A stretch of 64,000 nucleotides of DNA, taken from Hyphomicrobiales bacterium (lineage in GTDB: Bacteria; Pseudomonadota; Alphaproteobacteria; Rhizobiales; Rhizobiaceae). This document shows, piece after piece, positions 1 through 8,559 of the stretch (its first letter is position 1; each line of letters starts with the position of its first letter). The stretch spans positions 372,001 to 436,000 of the forward strand of contig UBNV01000010.1 in the NCBI GenBank assembly GCA_900466945.1. Reading direction: 5' to 3'. A model generated the notes under the pieces. The model did not search any database. It saw nothing but the letters and a program-made list of their open reading frames with translations, and was not told the DNA's origin. Both the position numbers and the translations under genes were made by a program.

Positions 1-354
1 GAAGCCGGCATTTGCCGTGAGGGCAGGGCGATCGACGCCCTGTTGCTCGGCCCGCTTGCGGTCGATTCTGCGCACGAAGGCAAGGGTATCGGTGCCGCCC
101 TTATGCGTGCAGCGCTTCTGGAAGGCCGCAAGCGCGGACATGGCGCGGTGCTGCTCGTCGGCGACGCCTCTTACTACGAGCGCTTCGGCTTTTTCGCCGA
201 CAAGACGCAGCATCTGGTGATGCCGGGTCCGTTTGCGCGCGACCGCTTCCTGGCACTCGAACTCGTGCATGGCTGGCTCGAAGGAGCCGCCGGCATCGTG
301 GTCGCGTCCGGTCGCAAGCTGTCGCAGCCGACTGGCTTGCGCCGCGCAGCCTGA
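1..354 (+). CDS. GNAT-family N-acetyltransferase, C-terminal part
   Basis: The reading frame is open from the first base, so the gene begins upstream of the window and only about 117 C-terminal residues are visible. The acetyl-CoA binding signature is clear: a beta strand reading GPLAVD followed by EGKGIGAALM, the R/Q-x-x-G-x-G/A pyrophosphate loop of motif A. Further on, GDASYYERFGF is typical of the YhbS-like branch of the family. Members transfer an acetyl group from acetyl-CoA to an amine; the substrate cannot be read from this fragment. A strong terminator follows the stop codon, so it ends its transcription unit. Internal ATGs, for example at 43, are not proposed as starts because the motif-A strand lies immediately before or around them. 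Confidence 0.85.
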   Translation, partial: EAGICREGRAIDALLLGPLAVDSAHEGKGIGAALMRAALLEGRKRGHGAVLLVGDASYYERFGFFADKTQHLVMPGPFARDRFLALELVHGWLEGAAGIVVASGRKLSQPTGLRRAA

Positions 355-378
355 ACAAGGCTCCCGGATGCTCGCTGA

Positions 379-419
379 GGGGCCCGGCCGCGATTCGTCG
401 CGCCGGGCCCTTCCCTTAT
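379..419 (+). terminator. Rho-independent terminator after the acetyltransferase
   Basis: A very GC-rich hairpin has arms at 380-393 and 398-410, with one bulged C and a TTCG tetraloop. It is followed by TTCCCTTATT, a weak U-tract. It lies 25 bases after the stop codon of the preceding gene. Confidence 0.7.
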
Positions 420-817
420 TGCTAGGATGTGCAGGCGGTTTGCCGGGCCGCCTTTGCCAATCGTCACCCCGGGCTGTGTCGGGCCGGCCACAGGCGCGCA
501 CGATCGCTTCCGATCACTACTTGGTCCCGATGAGACTGGAGAGGGATTTTCGATGGCAGTCGCCCGCATCTATGTTCAACCTGCGCCGGAACAATAAGCC
601 CGGAAATCTCGGCTGTTTGAAGCTCGGGAACGTCAGGCTTGCCGGTCATGCGGGGGCGGCACATCCGGTCTGTGTGGCAGGTTTCACACGGTGATCACGG
701 GTTCCTGACACAGTTGATCTTTTTTCGGCCACATCAAGGAACCATTTTCCTGTTCGAAGCTTCCTGCTGCGGGGTCCGGCGCGAATAATTTCGCACGGGC
801 GGGAACAAAAGCGCCGG
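420..817. other. Intergenic gap before the porin gene
   Basis: No convincing gene was found here. A 14-codon frame beginning with ATG near 553 has a GAGAGGG motif upstream but is too short to support. The last part (about 700-817) is richer in A+T and leads into the porin promoter. Confidence 0.4.
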
Positions 818-845
818 TTGGGTTTAGATGGTTATGTTGTATAAT
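818..845 (+). promoter_or_regulatory. Sigma70-type promoter of the porin gene
   Basis: TTGGGT at 818-823 and a perfect TATAAT at 840-845 are separated by 16 bases. This would start transcription near 852, leaving an untranslated leader of about 55 bases before the ATG at 907. A consensus -10 fits a highly expressed outer-membrane protein gene. Confidence 0.6.
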
Positions 846-906
846 CATCACATACTTTAACCAGAGATGGCGTTATAAGTGGCCTTGTAACACAGGAGTT
901 AAACAC

Positions 907-1524
907 ATGATGAAGAGCATCCTTCTCGGATCTGCCGCCGCTCTGGCGATTTCGACCTCGGCTTTTGCAGCTGACGCAATCTACGAAGCTCCGGCTGAGC
1001 CGCCGGTGGCTGTCGAAACCGTGCCGCAGTTTTCCTGGGCAGGTGGCTATGCAGGTATCCTCACCGGCTACGGCTGGGGTGACGGCGAAGTTGGCGCGAT
1101 TGACGAGAGCTTCGACGGCGCTCGCTTCGGCGGCTTTGCAGGTTACAACTGGGATCTCGGCAACCAGCTGGTTGTCGGTGTCGAAGGCGACCTGAACTAC
1201 GACTGGAACGACGAAGCTGTCGCCGGCTTCGGCGACGTTGAGACCGGCCTGAACTGGTCGGCTCGCGCTCGCGTCGGCTATGCTATGGACCGCGCATTGC
1301 TGTTCGCCGCTGGTGGTTACACCGGCACGAACATTGAGGGCGCTGGCGACGACGATACGCTGCATGGCTGGACCATCGGTGGTGGTGTCGACTACGCTCT
1401 GACCGACCGCATGTTCACCCGCGTCGAATATCGTTACAACGACTTCGGCAGTGGCGACCTCGGCGGCACGGACGTTGATTTCAGCCAGCACACGGTCAAT
1501 GTCGGCCTCGCCGTCAAGTTCTGA
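907..1524 (+). CDS. Outer-membrane beta-barrel porin family protein (RopB/Omp25-like)
   Basis: This 205-residue protein begins with a textbook Sec signal peptide: MMK, a hydrophobic stretch to about residue 20, and an AFA-AD cleavage site. The mature part has alternating aromatic/glycine strands such as WAGGYAGILTGYGWG, FGGFAGYNWDLG and RARVGYAM. It ends in a strand finishing VGLAVKF, with the terminal Phe required by the BAM complex. Size and layout match the 8-stranded OmpA-like beta barrels abundant in rhizobial and Brucella outer membranes (RopB, Omp25/31). The mature protein is acidic and rich in Gly and Asp. It has its own promoter and terminator, so it is monocistronic. A structural or membrane-stability role is likely; pore activity is not shown by the sequence. 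Confidence 0.9.
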   Translation: MMKSILLGSAAALAISTSAFAADAIYEAPAEPPVAVETVPQFSWAGGYAGILTGYGWGDGEVGAIDESFDGARFGGFAGYNWDLGNQLVVGVEGDLNYDWNDEAVAGFGDVETGLNWSARARVGYAMDRALLFAAGGYTGTNIEGAGDDDTLHGWTIGGGVDYALTDRMFTRVEYRYNDFGSGDLGGTDVDFSQHTVNVGLAVKF

Positions 1525-1545
1525 TCCGATCGATCTGACATAAAG

Positions 1546-1578
1546 AAGCCCGGCTTCCTCGCTTAAGCCGGGCTTTTT
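1546..1578. terminator. Terminator between the convergent porin and chemoreceptor genes
   Basis: An 11-base perfect stem (AAGCCCGGCTT at 1546-1556, AAGCCGGGCTT at 1565-1575) with an 8-base loop is followed by a T-run on the plus strand. The minus side has a shorter T-stretch, so it may also stop the converging gene that ends at 1596. Confidence 0.85.
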
Positions 1579-1595
1579 CTTTGTATTGTGGTGAC

Positions 1596-3431
1596 TCAGG
1601 CAGCGCGATGCTCGACCCGGCGCGCGCCGCTGTCGCGAACTTCAGTTCGGCGATTCAGCTGGAAATGATTGACCAGCGAGGTCAGTTGAACTGCACCTTC
1701 CGCCAGAGTGTGGCTGATCGCGGTCGTTTCCTCGACCATAGCGGCGTTCTGCTGGGTCATCTGGTCGATGCTGTTGACGGCCGCGCTGATCTCTTGCAGT
1801 CCGAGTGCCTGTTCACGGGCGGCTGTGGCGATTGCATCGACATTGGTGTCGATGCGGCTGACGAAATCGCCGATCTGATCAAGCGCGTTGCCGGTTTCGC
1901 CGACGAGCTGGACGCCCGACGAGACCTCGACGCTGGACTTCTGAATCAGACCCTTGATGTCGCGAGCGGCATTCGCAGAGCGCTGGGCGAGTTCGCGGAC
2001 TTCCTGGGCGACAACAGCAAAACCCTTGCCGGCATCACCGGCACGCGCTGCTTCGACGCCGGCATTGAGCGCCAGCAGATTCGTCTGGAAAGCGATCTCG
2101 TCAATGACGCCGATGATCTGCCCGATTTCGGACGACGCCGATTCGATCCGTTCCATTGCGGTGACTGCTGAGCGAACGACTTCGCCGGATGCGACGGCAC
2201 AGTGCTTCGCGTCGCGCACCAGTTCACGGGTGTCGCTGGTCCGTTGGGCGGAGGCGCGGACCGTCGCCGTGACCTGCTCGAGGGCTGCCGAGGTCTGTTC
2301 GAGCGCGGCGGCCTGCTGCTCCGTGCGAGTTGCGAGATTGCCGGACGCCTGACGCATTTCCTGGCTGTTTTCCAGGAGCCTGCGCGTTTCCTCCATCACC
2401 TTTTCCAGCGTTGCCTGGAAGGTGGCGATCGAGTGGTTGAAATCCTGGCGCAAGGGTTCGAAACGGGCGTCGAAAGCGTCGTCCAGGGTCATGCGGATAT
2501 TGCATTCCGCTAGGCGGTGAAGCCCGGCGCCAAGTGCTTCGATGACAAAACGCAGCGCTTCGGCCTCTATCATGCGGTCCTTGTCGCGCAGGCTGCGTTC
2601 ACGATCGACTTCGGCGCGCGCGGCTTCCGTCTCGGTCTGAAGGCGCTGGTTTTCGAGGCCTGCCTGCCGGAAGACTTCGACGGCTGCGGCGATGTGTCCG
2701 ATTTCGTCGCGACGGTTGGCGTGTGGCACGGTGGCGGTGAAGTCGCCAGCGGCCATGTTGGTCATGAAGCCGGTGATTTCACCCAGAGGCTTCAGGGCGC
2801 GACGGTGAATGAAGTAGACGCTGCCCAAGGCGGTTGCGAGTAGCAGGAGACCAAGTGTGAAAACGATGGCTTCTCGGCTCGCCGATTCCGCTGCAGCATA
2901 GGCTTCCCGGTCGACGAGATACTCGGTCGCCATGGTGACGAGTTCATTCACCGAGGTTTCGTGGTCGTGAAACTCAAGCTTGAGTTTGGCGAGGAGCGGC
3001 GTGACAGCGCTGGCATCGCCGGCCAAAAGAGCCGGCTTCACGTCGTTCTGCAATGTGCTCCAGTAGCGATCGCCCTTGGCAATGACTTCGTCATAGAGCT
3101 TGGCGCGCAGGTTGTCCGGGAGGGTCGAGCTCTTCCAGTATTCCCGGCGCTCATCATAGAGCTTGTTGAGCAGATCGAAGCGGGGAAGGTTTACCGATGA
3201 CGTGTCCGGGTGAATGAAGACCTCATTGGCGAGCGCATAGGACTCGATCAGGTAGAGCGGCGGAGGCAGGATGTCTGCGATCAGGTCCTTGCCATCGACG
3301 ATCTGTTTGTAAATGGGGCCATTAACTTTCAGCGTCTGAAGTGTCTGAGCGCCGACACCCGCGACGGCTACTATGCCGGCGGCCAGAGCAAGGCCTGCCG
3401 CGGTCACCACGATTTTCAGGTTCAGGTTCAT
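1596..3431 (-). CDS. Methyl-accepting chemotaxis protein (chemoreceptor)
   Basis: The 611-residue protein has the standard order. A first membrane helix covers about residues 6-28 and a periplasmic ligand domain of about 150 residues follows. The second membrane helix lies near 190-208 (FTLGLLLLATALGSVYF). A HAMP domain follows (RALKPLGEIT...DEIGHIAAAVEVFR), then a second HAMP-like linker near 300-345 and the cytoplasmic coiled coil. The signalling hairpin tip is intact: EIAFQTNLLALNAGVEAARAG, which contacts CheA and CheW. It therefore senses a periplasmic stimulus and controls CheA autophosphorylation. The ligand domain is not recognisable by eye. No chemotaxis genes are nearby, so it is an orphan receptor. 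The C-terminus lacks a clear CheR-tethering pentapeptide and ends in a basic tail. Confidence 0.95.
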   Translation of the reverse strand: MNLNLKIVVTAAGLALAAGIVAVAGVGAQTLQTLKVNGPIYKQIVDGKDLIADILPPPLYLIESYALANEVFIHPDTSSVNLPRFDLLNKLYDERREYWKSSTLPDNLRAKLYDEVIAKGDRYWSTLQNDVKPALLAGDASAVTPLLAKLKLEFHDHETSVNELVTMATEYLVDREAYAAAESASREAIVFTLGLLLLATALGSVYFIHRRALKPLGEITGFMTNMAAGDFTATVPHANRRDEIGHIAAAVEVFRQAGLENQRLQTETEAARAEVDRERSLRDKDRMIEAEALRFVIEALGAGLHRLAECNIRMTLDDAFDARFEPLRQDFNHSIATFQATLEKVMEETRRLLENSQEMRQASGNLATRTEQQAAALEQTSAALEQVTATVRASAQRTSDTRELVRDAKHCAVASGEVVRSAVTAMERIESASSEIGQIIGVIDEIAFQTNLLALNAGVEAARAGDAGKGFAVVAQEVRELAQRSANAARDIKGLIQKSSVEVSSGVQLVGETGNALDQIGDFVSRIDTNVDAIATAAREQALGLQEISAAVNSIDQMTQQNAAMVEETTAISHTLAEGAVQLTSLVNHFQLNRRTEVRDSGARRVEHRAA

Positions 3432-3729
3432 GTTGCGTCCGTTCGCAGGTCCGTTGCCAGAAGGCGCATGAGGATACGCCCTCGGCTAGGCTGCCGTGGT
3501 TGAAGAGGAATTGAATTGGCTTAGTTGGAATAATTCCCAGTCCCGACGAAACGCGGCTGTGTTGTCTCTCGCTCGTCGCCCCGAAAATAGGGAGGCAATT
3601 ACTACCACATGGTTAAGGTGAGTATTTGGTGAACTCGCCACTGCGACTTTTTATAGTATTTGACCGCAAAGCGCGATTCTTCGCACGCCTACACGCAACT
3701 AAAACGCTTTGAGACGTGATTTCCGGCAA
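3432..3729. other. Intergenic gap between chemoreceptor and WD40 protein genes
   Basis: This is the upstream region of the minus-strand chemoreceptor. It becomes A+T-richer around 3590-3660. No gene, strong hairpin or convincing promoter pair was recognised. Confidence 0.35.
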
Positions 3730-4716
3730 TCAGCCGGTGATATCGACGACGCCGCAATCGCCCGCTTCGGACCCGAAGGCGAGGAGCTTGCCGGTGCTGC
3801 TCCAGGCAAGCGAGGTGATCGCACCCTTGCCTGGACGGCGCAGGAGCGCCTCCTTGCTGTCGGCGATGCGGACCGCAAGGATCATGCCGTCGATGAAGCC
3901 GATAGCCAGGACCTCTTCGATCGGGTGGAATGCGACCTGGGTGACGAGGATGTTGGCGCGTGTGCCGAGTTCCAGAGGCGCCTTGCCCATCGGGCCGTCC
4001 TTGCCCGAGAACGGCCAGACGATCGCAGCCGGTGCGCCGGAGGATGCAAGCCATTTGCCCTTGGGCGACCAGGAGAGTGACTTCACCTTGGCGGGATAGC
4101 CGGTCATGCGCATGTGGCGTGTGTCGGCAGCCTTGCCGTCCAGCTTCCAGCCATGCAGGGCACTTTCCTGCATCATGGTGACCACGAAACGACCGTCTGG
4201 AGAGAAGGTGACGCCCGTATGGGCGCCTTTCCAGTCGAGATCGACAGGAGCCCCTGCTGTGCCGACCCAGTGCAGCGTGACGCCGTTGTAGCGGGCAACG
4301 GCGATCCGCAGGCCCTTCGGGGCGAAATCGACTGCCTCGACCGTGCGCTCCTCGGTGAATTCCTTCGTCGTGCCATCGGCGAGGCGGACGAAGGCCGACT
4401 TGCCATGGGCATAGGCGACAGCCCCTTGCGGACCTGGCGCCACGACGGAAATCCACTTGCGCGGCACATGGGCGAGTTCGGTCACCGTTCCGTCATGGGC
4501 GATGCGCAGCACGCGGCCGTCTTCACCGCCGGTCAGCAATGTCTGGCTGGCCGGGTCCTTGACGCAGGTGAGGAGGCCGGCATTGGCCTCCGTCACCTTC
4601 TCCCCGCCATCCAGCCGGTGGATCGCGCCCGTCGCGGCAGCAAAGACCGGGATGTCTCCGAGAAAATGGGTCGAGACAACATGGCCTTCAATATCGAGCG
4701 GGGCAACTGTGGGCAT
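3730..4716 (-). CDS. WD40-repeat beta-propeller protein next to a CobW GTPase
   Basis: The frame is open to 4905, but the first part overlaps the GTPase gene and is low-complexity. The likely start is the ATG at 4714-4716 (MPTVAPLDIEGHVV), giving 328 residues. The protein has repeated units of about 40 residues ending in hydrophobic-W or equivalent strands, for example SPDGRFVVTMMQESALHGWKL, SLSWSPKGKWLASSG and SLAWSSTGKLLAFGSEAG. These are WD40 blades of one propeller, with no signal peptide or catalytic domain. Such propellers are protein-interaction platforms. It lies 67 bases downstream of the zinc-type CobW gene on the same strand, so co-transcription and a shared response to zinc limitation are plausible. 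That functional link is inferred from position only. Confidence 0.8.
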   Translation of the reverse strand: MPTVAPLDIEGHVVSTHFLGDIPVFAAATGAIHRLDGGEKVTEANAGLLTCVKDPASQTLLTGGEDGRVLRIAHDGTVTELAHVPRKWISVVAPGPQGAVAYAHGKSAFVRLADGTTKEFTEERTVEAVDFAPKGLRIAVARYNGVTLHWVGTAGAPVDLDWKGAHTGVTFSPDGRFVVTMMQESALHGWKLDGKAADTRHMRMTGYPAKVKSLSWSPKGKWLASSGAPAAIVWPFSGKDGPMGKAPLELGTRANILVTQVAFHPIEEVLAIGFIDGMILAVRIADSKEALLRRPGKGAITSLAWSSTGKLLAFGSEAGDCGVVDITG

Positions 4717-4783
4717 ACGTTCAGGCTTTCTTTCAGTCAGGATCGGGCGGTCAGGGGCGCGCAGTGCGCCCCGTACAGGCGGT

Positions 4784-5896
4784 TCAGGCGGTCGCTTCGC
4801 AGGCCTTGAAGCTCGCTTCCAGCTTTTCGCGGTCGAGTTCGCGGCCGATGAAGACGAGGCGGCTCTCGCGCTTTTCGCCGTCCTTCCAGGGGCGCTGGTG
4901 ATCACCTTCGACGATCATGTGAACGCCTTGCACGACATAACGCTCCTCGTCGCCCTTGAAGGCGATGATGCCCTTCAGGCGCAGGATGTTCGGGCCTTGC
5001 GTCTGGGTCACTTTCTGGATCCAGGGGAAGAAGCGGTCCGGGTTCATCTCGCCGCCGCGCAGCGAGACGGACGTGACTGTGACATCATGGATCGCCGAGG
5101 GGGCGTGATCGTGGTGGTGATGACCATGATCGTGATGGTGGTGATCATGCCCATGATCATGGTCGTGATGATCGTGGCCGTGGCCGTGGTGGTGGTGATC
5201 GTGATCGCAATCCGGGCCGCAGACATGGTCCGGGTCGTCATGGTCGAGAAAATGTGGATCGTTTTCCAACGCGCGCTCAAGGTTGAAAGCGCCCTGGTCG
5301 AGGACCTTCGACAGATCGACGCCCGAGCGGGTGGTCGAGTAGATGCGGGCCGACGGATTGATCGCGCGCACGATGTGCTCGATCTGGTGCAGTTCGTCAT
5401 GGCTGACGAGATCGGCCTTGTTGATGACAACGACGTCGGCAAAGGCGATCTGGTCTTCGGCTTCACGGCTGTCCTTTAGGCGCAGCGGCAGATGCTTTGC
5501 GTCGACGAGAGCCACCACGGCATCGAGCTCCGTCTTGGAGCGGACGTCATCATCCATGAAGAAGGTTTGTGCGACCGGTACCGGGTCGGCCAAGCCCGTC
5601 GTTTCGACGATGATGCCGTCGAAGCGGCCGGGGCGGCGCATCAAGCCTTCCACGACGCGGATCAGGTCGCCGCGTACGGTGCAGCAGACGCAGCCGTTGT
5701 TCATCTCGTAAATTTCTTCATCCGACTCGACGATCAGGTCATTGTCGATACCGATCTCGCCGAACTCGTTGACGATGACGGCGTATTTCTTGCCGTGGTT
5801 TTCCGACAGGATACGGTTCAGGAGCGTCGTCTTGCCTGCACCGAGATAGCCGGTGAGCACGGTGACGGGTGTCGGTTTTACGGATGCTTCGGTCAT
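4784..5896 (-). CDS. CobW/ZNG1-family GTPase, putative zinc metallochaperone
   Basis: The 370-residue G3E-family GTPase has Walker [10 protein letters not shown] (16-24), the metal-binding CxCC motif (CVCC at 69-72), the NKAD base-recognition motif and a C-terminal CobW_C domain. Between the domains (about residues 223-267) is a striking insert made almost wholly of His and Asp, with runs of four histidines. It begins with a CGPDCDH motif, so it could store or sense Zn(II) or a similar cation. COG0523 proteins of this type hand zinc to client enzymes during zinc starvation. This one is not in a cobalamin cluster, which argues against true CobW. A GTAAT-N3-ATTAC palindrome lies 40 bases before the start, as expected for Zur control. 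The WD40 gene follows. Confidence 0.93.
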   Translation of the reverse strand: MTEASVKPTPVTVLTGYLGAGKTTLLNRILSENHGKKYAVIVNEFGEIGIDNDLIVESDEEIYEMNNGCVCCTVRGDLIRVVEGLMRRPGRFDGIIVETTGLADPVPVAQTFFMDDDVRSKTELDAVVALVDAKHLPLRLKDSREAEDQIAFADVVVINKADLVSHDELHQIEHIVRAINPSARIYSTTRSGVDLSKVLDQGAFNLERALENDPHFLDHDDPDHVCGPDCDHDHHHHGHGHDHHDHDHGHDHHHHDHGHHHHDHAPSAIHDVTVTSVSLRGGEMNPDRFFPWIQKVTQTQGPNILRLKGIIAFKGDEERYVVQGVHMIVEGDHQRPWKDGEKRESRLVFIGRELDREKLEASFKACEATA

Positions 5897-5935
5897 GAAA
5901 GCCTCTGATGTCAGGGGGCGCCGGGCGATGCGGCT

Positions 5936-5948
5936 GTAATGGTATTAC
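5936..5948 (-). promoter_or_regulatory. Candidate Zur operator before the CobW GTPase
   Basis: This is a perfect inverted repeat, GTAAT-GGT-ATTAC, 39 bases upstream of the GTPase ATG. Alphaproteobacterial Zur sites are AT-rich palindromes with GTAAT/ATTAC outer arms, and COG0523 genes are classic Zur targets. The match is by eye and the core is shorter than a full Zur box. Confidence 0.5.
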
Positions 5949-5989
5949 CCCCATATAGGCGTTCCGCTTCGCCAGTTCAAAGGCTTTCG

Positions 5990-6787
5990 TCACGGTGCGT
6001 CGAGGTCGGAGATATCGAACGCATGTACGTCATCCAGCAGTTCCAAAATGCCCCTCACTGCATGAGCGATTAGTACCTCACCCCTCTCTGCCGTTGCCGC
6101 GGCAGCATTGCCGGCCACGCCGTCCGGGTTAAGGTCGGACATCTTCCAGCCGAAGGCATGCGGGCCATAGGCGCGCAGGTGTTTGTAGCGCGCCGCGAAG
6201 TCCGACTGGCGCGAGGAGAAGTTGCGAGCCTTTGCCATGTCGACCCGATCCGGGGCAAGTGCCAGCATGACCGACGTCTCGATGTCGCCGCCATGAATGT
6301 CGATCGCCTTGTCTTCCGGTGCGATCCATCCCGCCGGCTGGCCGAAGCGGGTCCAGCTAGTGGCGACGACCAGCATGTTGAACCTCACACGGGCTTCGGT
6401 CGCCACGATGGTCAGCAGGGGGGAATTACCGCCATGGGCGTTGAGCAGCACAAGCTTGCGGACACCTCGGCGGTTCAGGGTCTCGGCGATGCCGAGCCAG
6501 CGCCCGACCGCTTCGTCGTAAGCGAGCGTGCGCGTGCCTGCAACCTCCATGTGCTCAATGGAATAGCCGATCGCTTCGACGGGAAGGATGGTCACCGGCA
6601 GATGGGCGGGGAGTGCCTCCACCAGGCGGCTTGCAATGCCCGATGCAATGATGGCGTCGGTCTCGAAGGGCAGGTGAGGCCCATGCTGTTCATGGGCGCC
6701 GAGCGGGAGCACGGCGATCCAGTCGTGCCGATCGGCGGCGGTCAGTTCCGGATCATTGTCTTCGAACCGCGACGCTGGTTTCACCAT
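5990..6787 (-). CDS. Creatininase-family amidohydrolase
   Basis: The start chosen is the ATG at 6785-6787 (MVKPASRFED, 265 residues), because AGGGGC lies about 10 bases before it; an in-frame extension to 6868 has no family resemblance. The family's metal-binding signature is intact: LPLGAHEQHGPHLPFETD near the N-terminus, with Glu, His and Asp ligands. The NAHGGNSPLL loop and IHGGDIETSVML follow. Creatininase-fold enzymes hydrolyse cyclic or linear amide bonds using two divalent metals. The family includes creatininase, FAPy deformylase and MftE, so the substrate is open. It is divergent from the MarR gene and transcribed towards the CobW gene, with a gap of 93 bases. Confidence 0.85.
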   Translation of the reverse strand: MVKPASRFEDNDPELTAADRHDWIAVLPLGAHEQHGPHLPFETDAIIASGIASRLVEALPAHLPVTILPVEAIGYSIEHMEVAGTRTLAYDEAVGRWLGIAETLNRRGVRKLVLLNAHGGNSPLLTIVATEARVRFNMLVVATSWTRFGQPAGWIAPEDKAIDIHGGDIETSVMLALAPDRVDMAKARNFSSRQSDFAARYKHLRAYGPHAFGWKMSDLNPDGVAGNAAAATAERGEVLIAHAVRGILELLDDVHAFDISDLDAP

Positions 6788-6879
6788 CTGGTCTAAGCCC
6801 CTGATCTTCGTTATGCATGGCAACCAACCGGCGCAGCGGGATAAGCGAAGGTTGCAATGCGTGTCCATCGGGGAGAGTC

Positions 6880-7407
6880 ATGGCGAAAAAGGACAAGGCC
6901 GACAAGGACCGCGGCGAAAAGAAGAAAGCCAAGAAGAAAGACCCGCCTGCCTCCGGCGTGCTGAGTGCCGCCGTCACCCAGGTCGCGCGCGCTCTTCGCA
7001 CGCGCCTCTCGCACGGATTGGCGCAGAGCGGCCTTTATCCCGGTCAGGACGGTGTCGTGCAGTTGCTCGCCCAGGAGGATGGACAGACGCCGGGTGCCCT
7101 TGCCCATCAACTCGGGGTCAAGGCGCCGACCATGACACGCACGATCGGACGTATGGAGGCGCAGGGTTTTGTTCTGCGGCGTACCGACAATCGCGACGGG
7201 CGTCTCACCAAGGTCTATCTCACCGATGAAGGGCGTGGCAGCTTGGCGCGCATCGGCGACGCCATGCAGACCTGCGAGGCGCTGGCGGTTCAGGGATTGT
7301 CCGCCAAGGAGTTGAAGACGCTGGTGAAGCTTCTGTCCGTGATCGAAGACAACCTCTCCGGTAATGTCGTTGCCCGATCTCCCGACCCGTCCGAGGACGA
7401 TGATTGA
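6880..7407 (+). CDS. MarR-family transcriptional regulator
   Basis: The start is the ATG at 6880, which has GGGAGAG just upstream, giving 175 residues; the longer frame from 6817 has no ribosome site. A Lys-rich, low-complexity N-terminal tail of about 20 residues (KKDKADKD, KKKAKKKD) precedes a winged-helix domain. Its recognition helix region reads LAHQLGVKAPTMTRTIGRMEAQGF and the wing RRTDNRDGRLTKVYLTDEG, both typical of MarR proteins. The charged tail is unusual for the family and could add nonspecific DNA contacts. It is divergent from the creatininase gene (start 6787), so that gene is a candidate target. A LacI-type regulator follows on the same strand. Confidence 0.9.
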   Translation: MAKKDKADKDRGEKKKAKKKDPPASGVLSAAVTQVARALRTRLSHGLAQSGLYPGQDGVVQLLAQEDGQTPGALAHQLGVKAPTMTRTIGRMEAQGFVLRRTDNRDGRLTKVYLTDEGRGSLARIGDAMQTCEALAVQGLSAKELKTLVKLLSVIEDNLSGNVVARSPDPSEDDD

Positions 7408-7414
7408 AATCGCG

Positions 7415-7436
7415 GATTAAATTGTTTAATTAAATC
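7415..7436. promoter_or_regulatory. AT-rich pseudo-palindrome between MarR and LacI genes
   Basis: The 22-base stretch runs GATTAAATT to AATTAAATC around a GTTT centre. The arms match except at two or three positions, and the stretch is AT-rich in an otherwise GC-rich region. It could be an operator for either regulator or part of the lacI-type promoter. It lacks the central CpG usual in LacI-family operators. Confidence 0.3.
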
Positions 7437-7483
7437 TTTTAAGGGCGTTCGAATGCCCACCGGCCTGCTGCGAGGGAGGAAAC

Positions 7484-8500
7484 GTGGCACAAAAGGTAAA
7501 GCTGTCGACCATTGCGGAAACGCTCGGTCTTTCCACCGCCACCATATCGCTCGCCCTGCGCGACAGTCCGCTGGTTGCGGCCGATACCCGTGAAAAGATC
7601 AAGGATCAGGCCCGCGCGCTCGGCTACATCTACAACCGCCGTGCTGCGAGCCTTCGCACCTCCCGTTCCGGGATCATCGGTGTCGTGGTGCATGACATCA
7701 TGAACCCGTTCTACGGTGAGATTCTGAAGGCCATCGAGACCGAGCTCGACCGCAGCCGTCACACCTTCATTCTGTCCAATCACTACGACAGCGTCGACAA
7801 GCAGCGCATGTTCGTCGAGACACTGCTGCAGCTCGGTGGCGACGGCGTGATCATGTCGCCGGCTATCGGGACGCCGCCCGAAGACGTGTTGCTCGCCGAG
7901 AACAACAACATGCCTGCCATCTTCGTGGCGCGTTCGATGGACGGGCTCGACGTTCCGATCTATCGCGGTGACGACACTTACGGCATTTCGCTGGCAACGA
8001 ACCACCTGATCGGTCTCGGCCATCGCTCGATCGCGATGATCGGCGGTACCGACCAGACCTCGACGGGTCGGGACCGTTACCAGGGTTACGTCAATGCGCT
8101 GCGCAAGGCCGGCATCGAAGTCGATCCGGGCCTTCGTATCCCAGGTCCCCGCACCAAGCAGGGCGGCTTCGAGGCGGCGGTCAACTTCCTGTCCTTGCCG
8201 CAAAAGCCGACGGCGGCCGTCTGCTGGAACGATCTCGTCGCGATCGGGTTGATGAACGGTATCGCACGTGCGGGACTGATCCCCGGCCAGGATATTTCTG
8301 TCACCGGCTACGACGACCTCGAGGAAGCCTCGATCGCGACACCGTCGCTGACGACGGTGTGGAATGGTCAGGCGGAAGTCGGGCGGCTCGCAGCGCGCGC
8401 ATTGCTCGACAAGCTCGCCGGCAGCCACGAGCCTGACGGTATCCATCTGATCAAGCCGGAGATGCGCATCCGCCAGTCGACAGGTCCGATCCGCCGCTGA
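7484..8500 (+). CDS. LacI-family transcriptional regulator
   Basis: This gene begins with GTG at 7484, supported by GAGGGAGGAAAC immediately upstream; the product is 338 residues. The LacI helix-turn-helix and hinge occupy residues 1-60 (VKLSTIAETLGLSTATISLALRDSP, then RRAASLRTSRSGIIGVV). A periplasmic-binding-protein-like effector domain follows, with typical landmarks HDIMNPFYGEI, GGDGVIMSP, LIGLGHRSIAMIGG and SVTGYDDLEEASIATPSLTTV. It is a repressor or activator that releases DNA on binding a small molecule, often a sugar or sugar acid. The hydroxyacid dehydrogenase gene 59 bases downstream is the natural candidate for co-transcription and control. Confidence 0.93.
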   Translation: MAQKVKLSTIAETLGLSTATISLALRDSPLVAADTREKIKDQARALGYIYNRRAASLRTSRSGIIGVVVHDIMNPFYGEILKAIETELDRSRHTFILSNHYDSVDKQRMFVETLLQLGGDGVIMSPAIGTPPEDVLLAENNNMPAIFVARSMDGLDVPIYRGDDTYGISLATNHLIGLGHRSIAMIGGTDQTSTGRDRYQGYVNALRKAGIEVDPGLRIPGPRTKQGGFEAAVNFLSLPQKPTAAVCWNDLVAIGLMNGIARAGLIPGQDISVTGYDDLEEASIATPSLTTVWNGQAEVGRLAARALLDKLAGSHEPDGIHLIKPEMRIRQSTGPIRR

Positions 8501-8559
8501 TCCCCGGCGGGCGTTCGCGTCCCGCCGCCTCACCTTGTTACCACTGCCAGGAGACACTC

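Noticed and set aside
553..597. 14-codon frame MAVARIYVQPAPEQ with GAGAGGG upstream
   Set aside because: Superficially like the start of a respiratory complex I accessory subunit, but it stops at once and has no continuation in other frames.
4717..4905. Extended N-terminus of the WD40 protein
   Set aside because: The extension overlaps the GTPase gene, is low-complexity and has no WD40 character; the ATG at 4716 is preferred.
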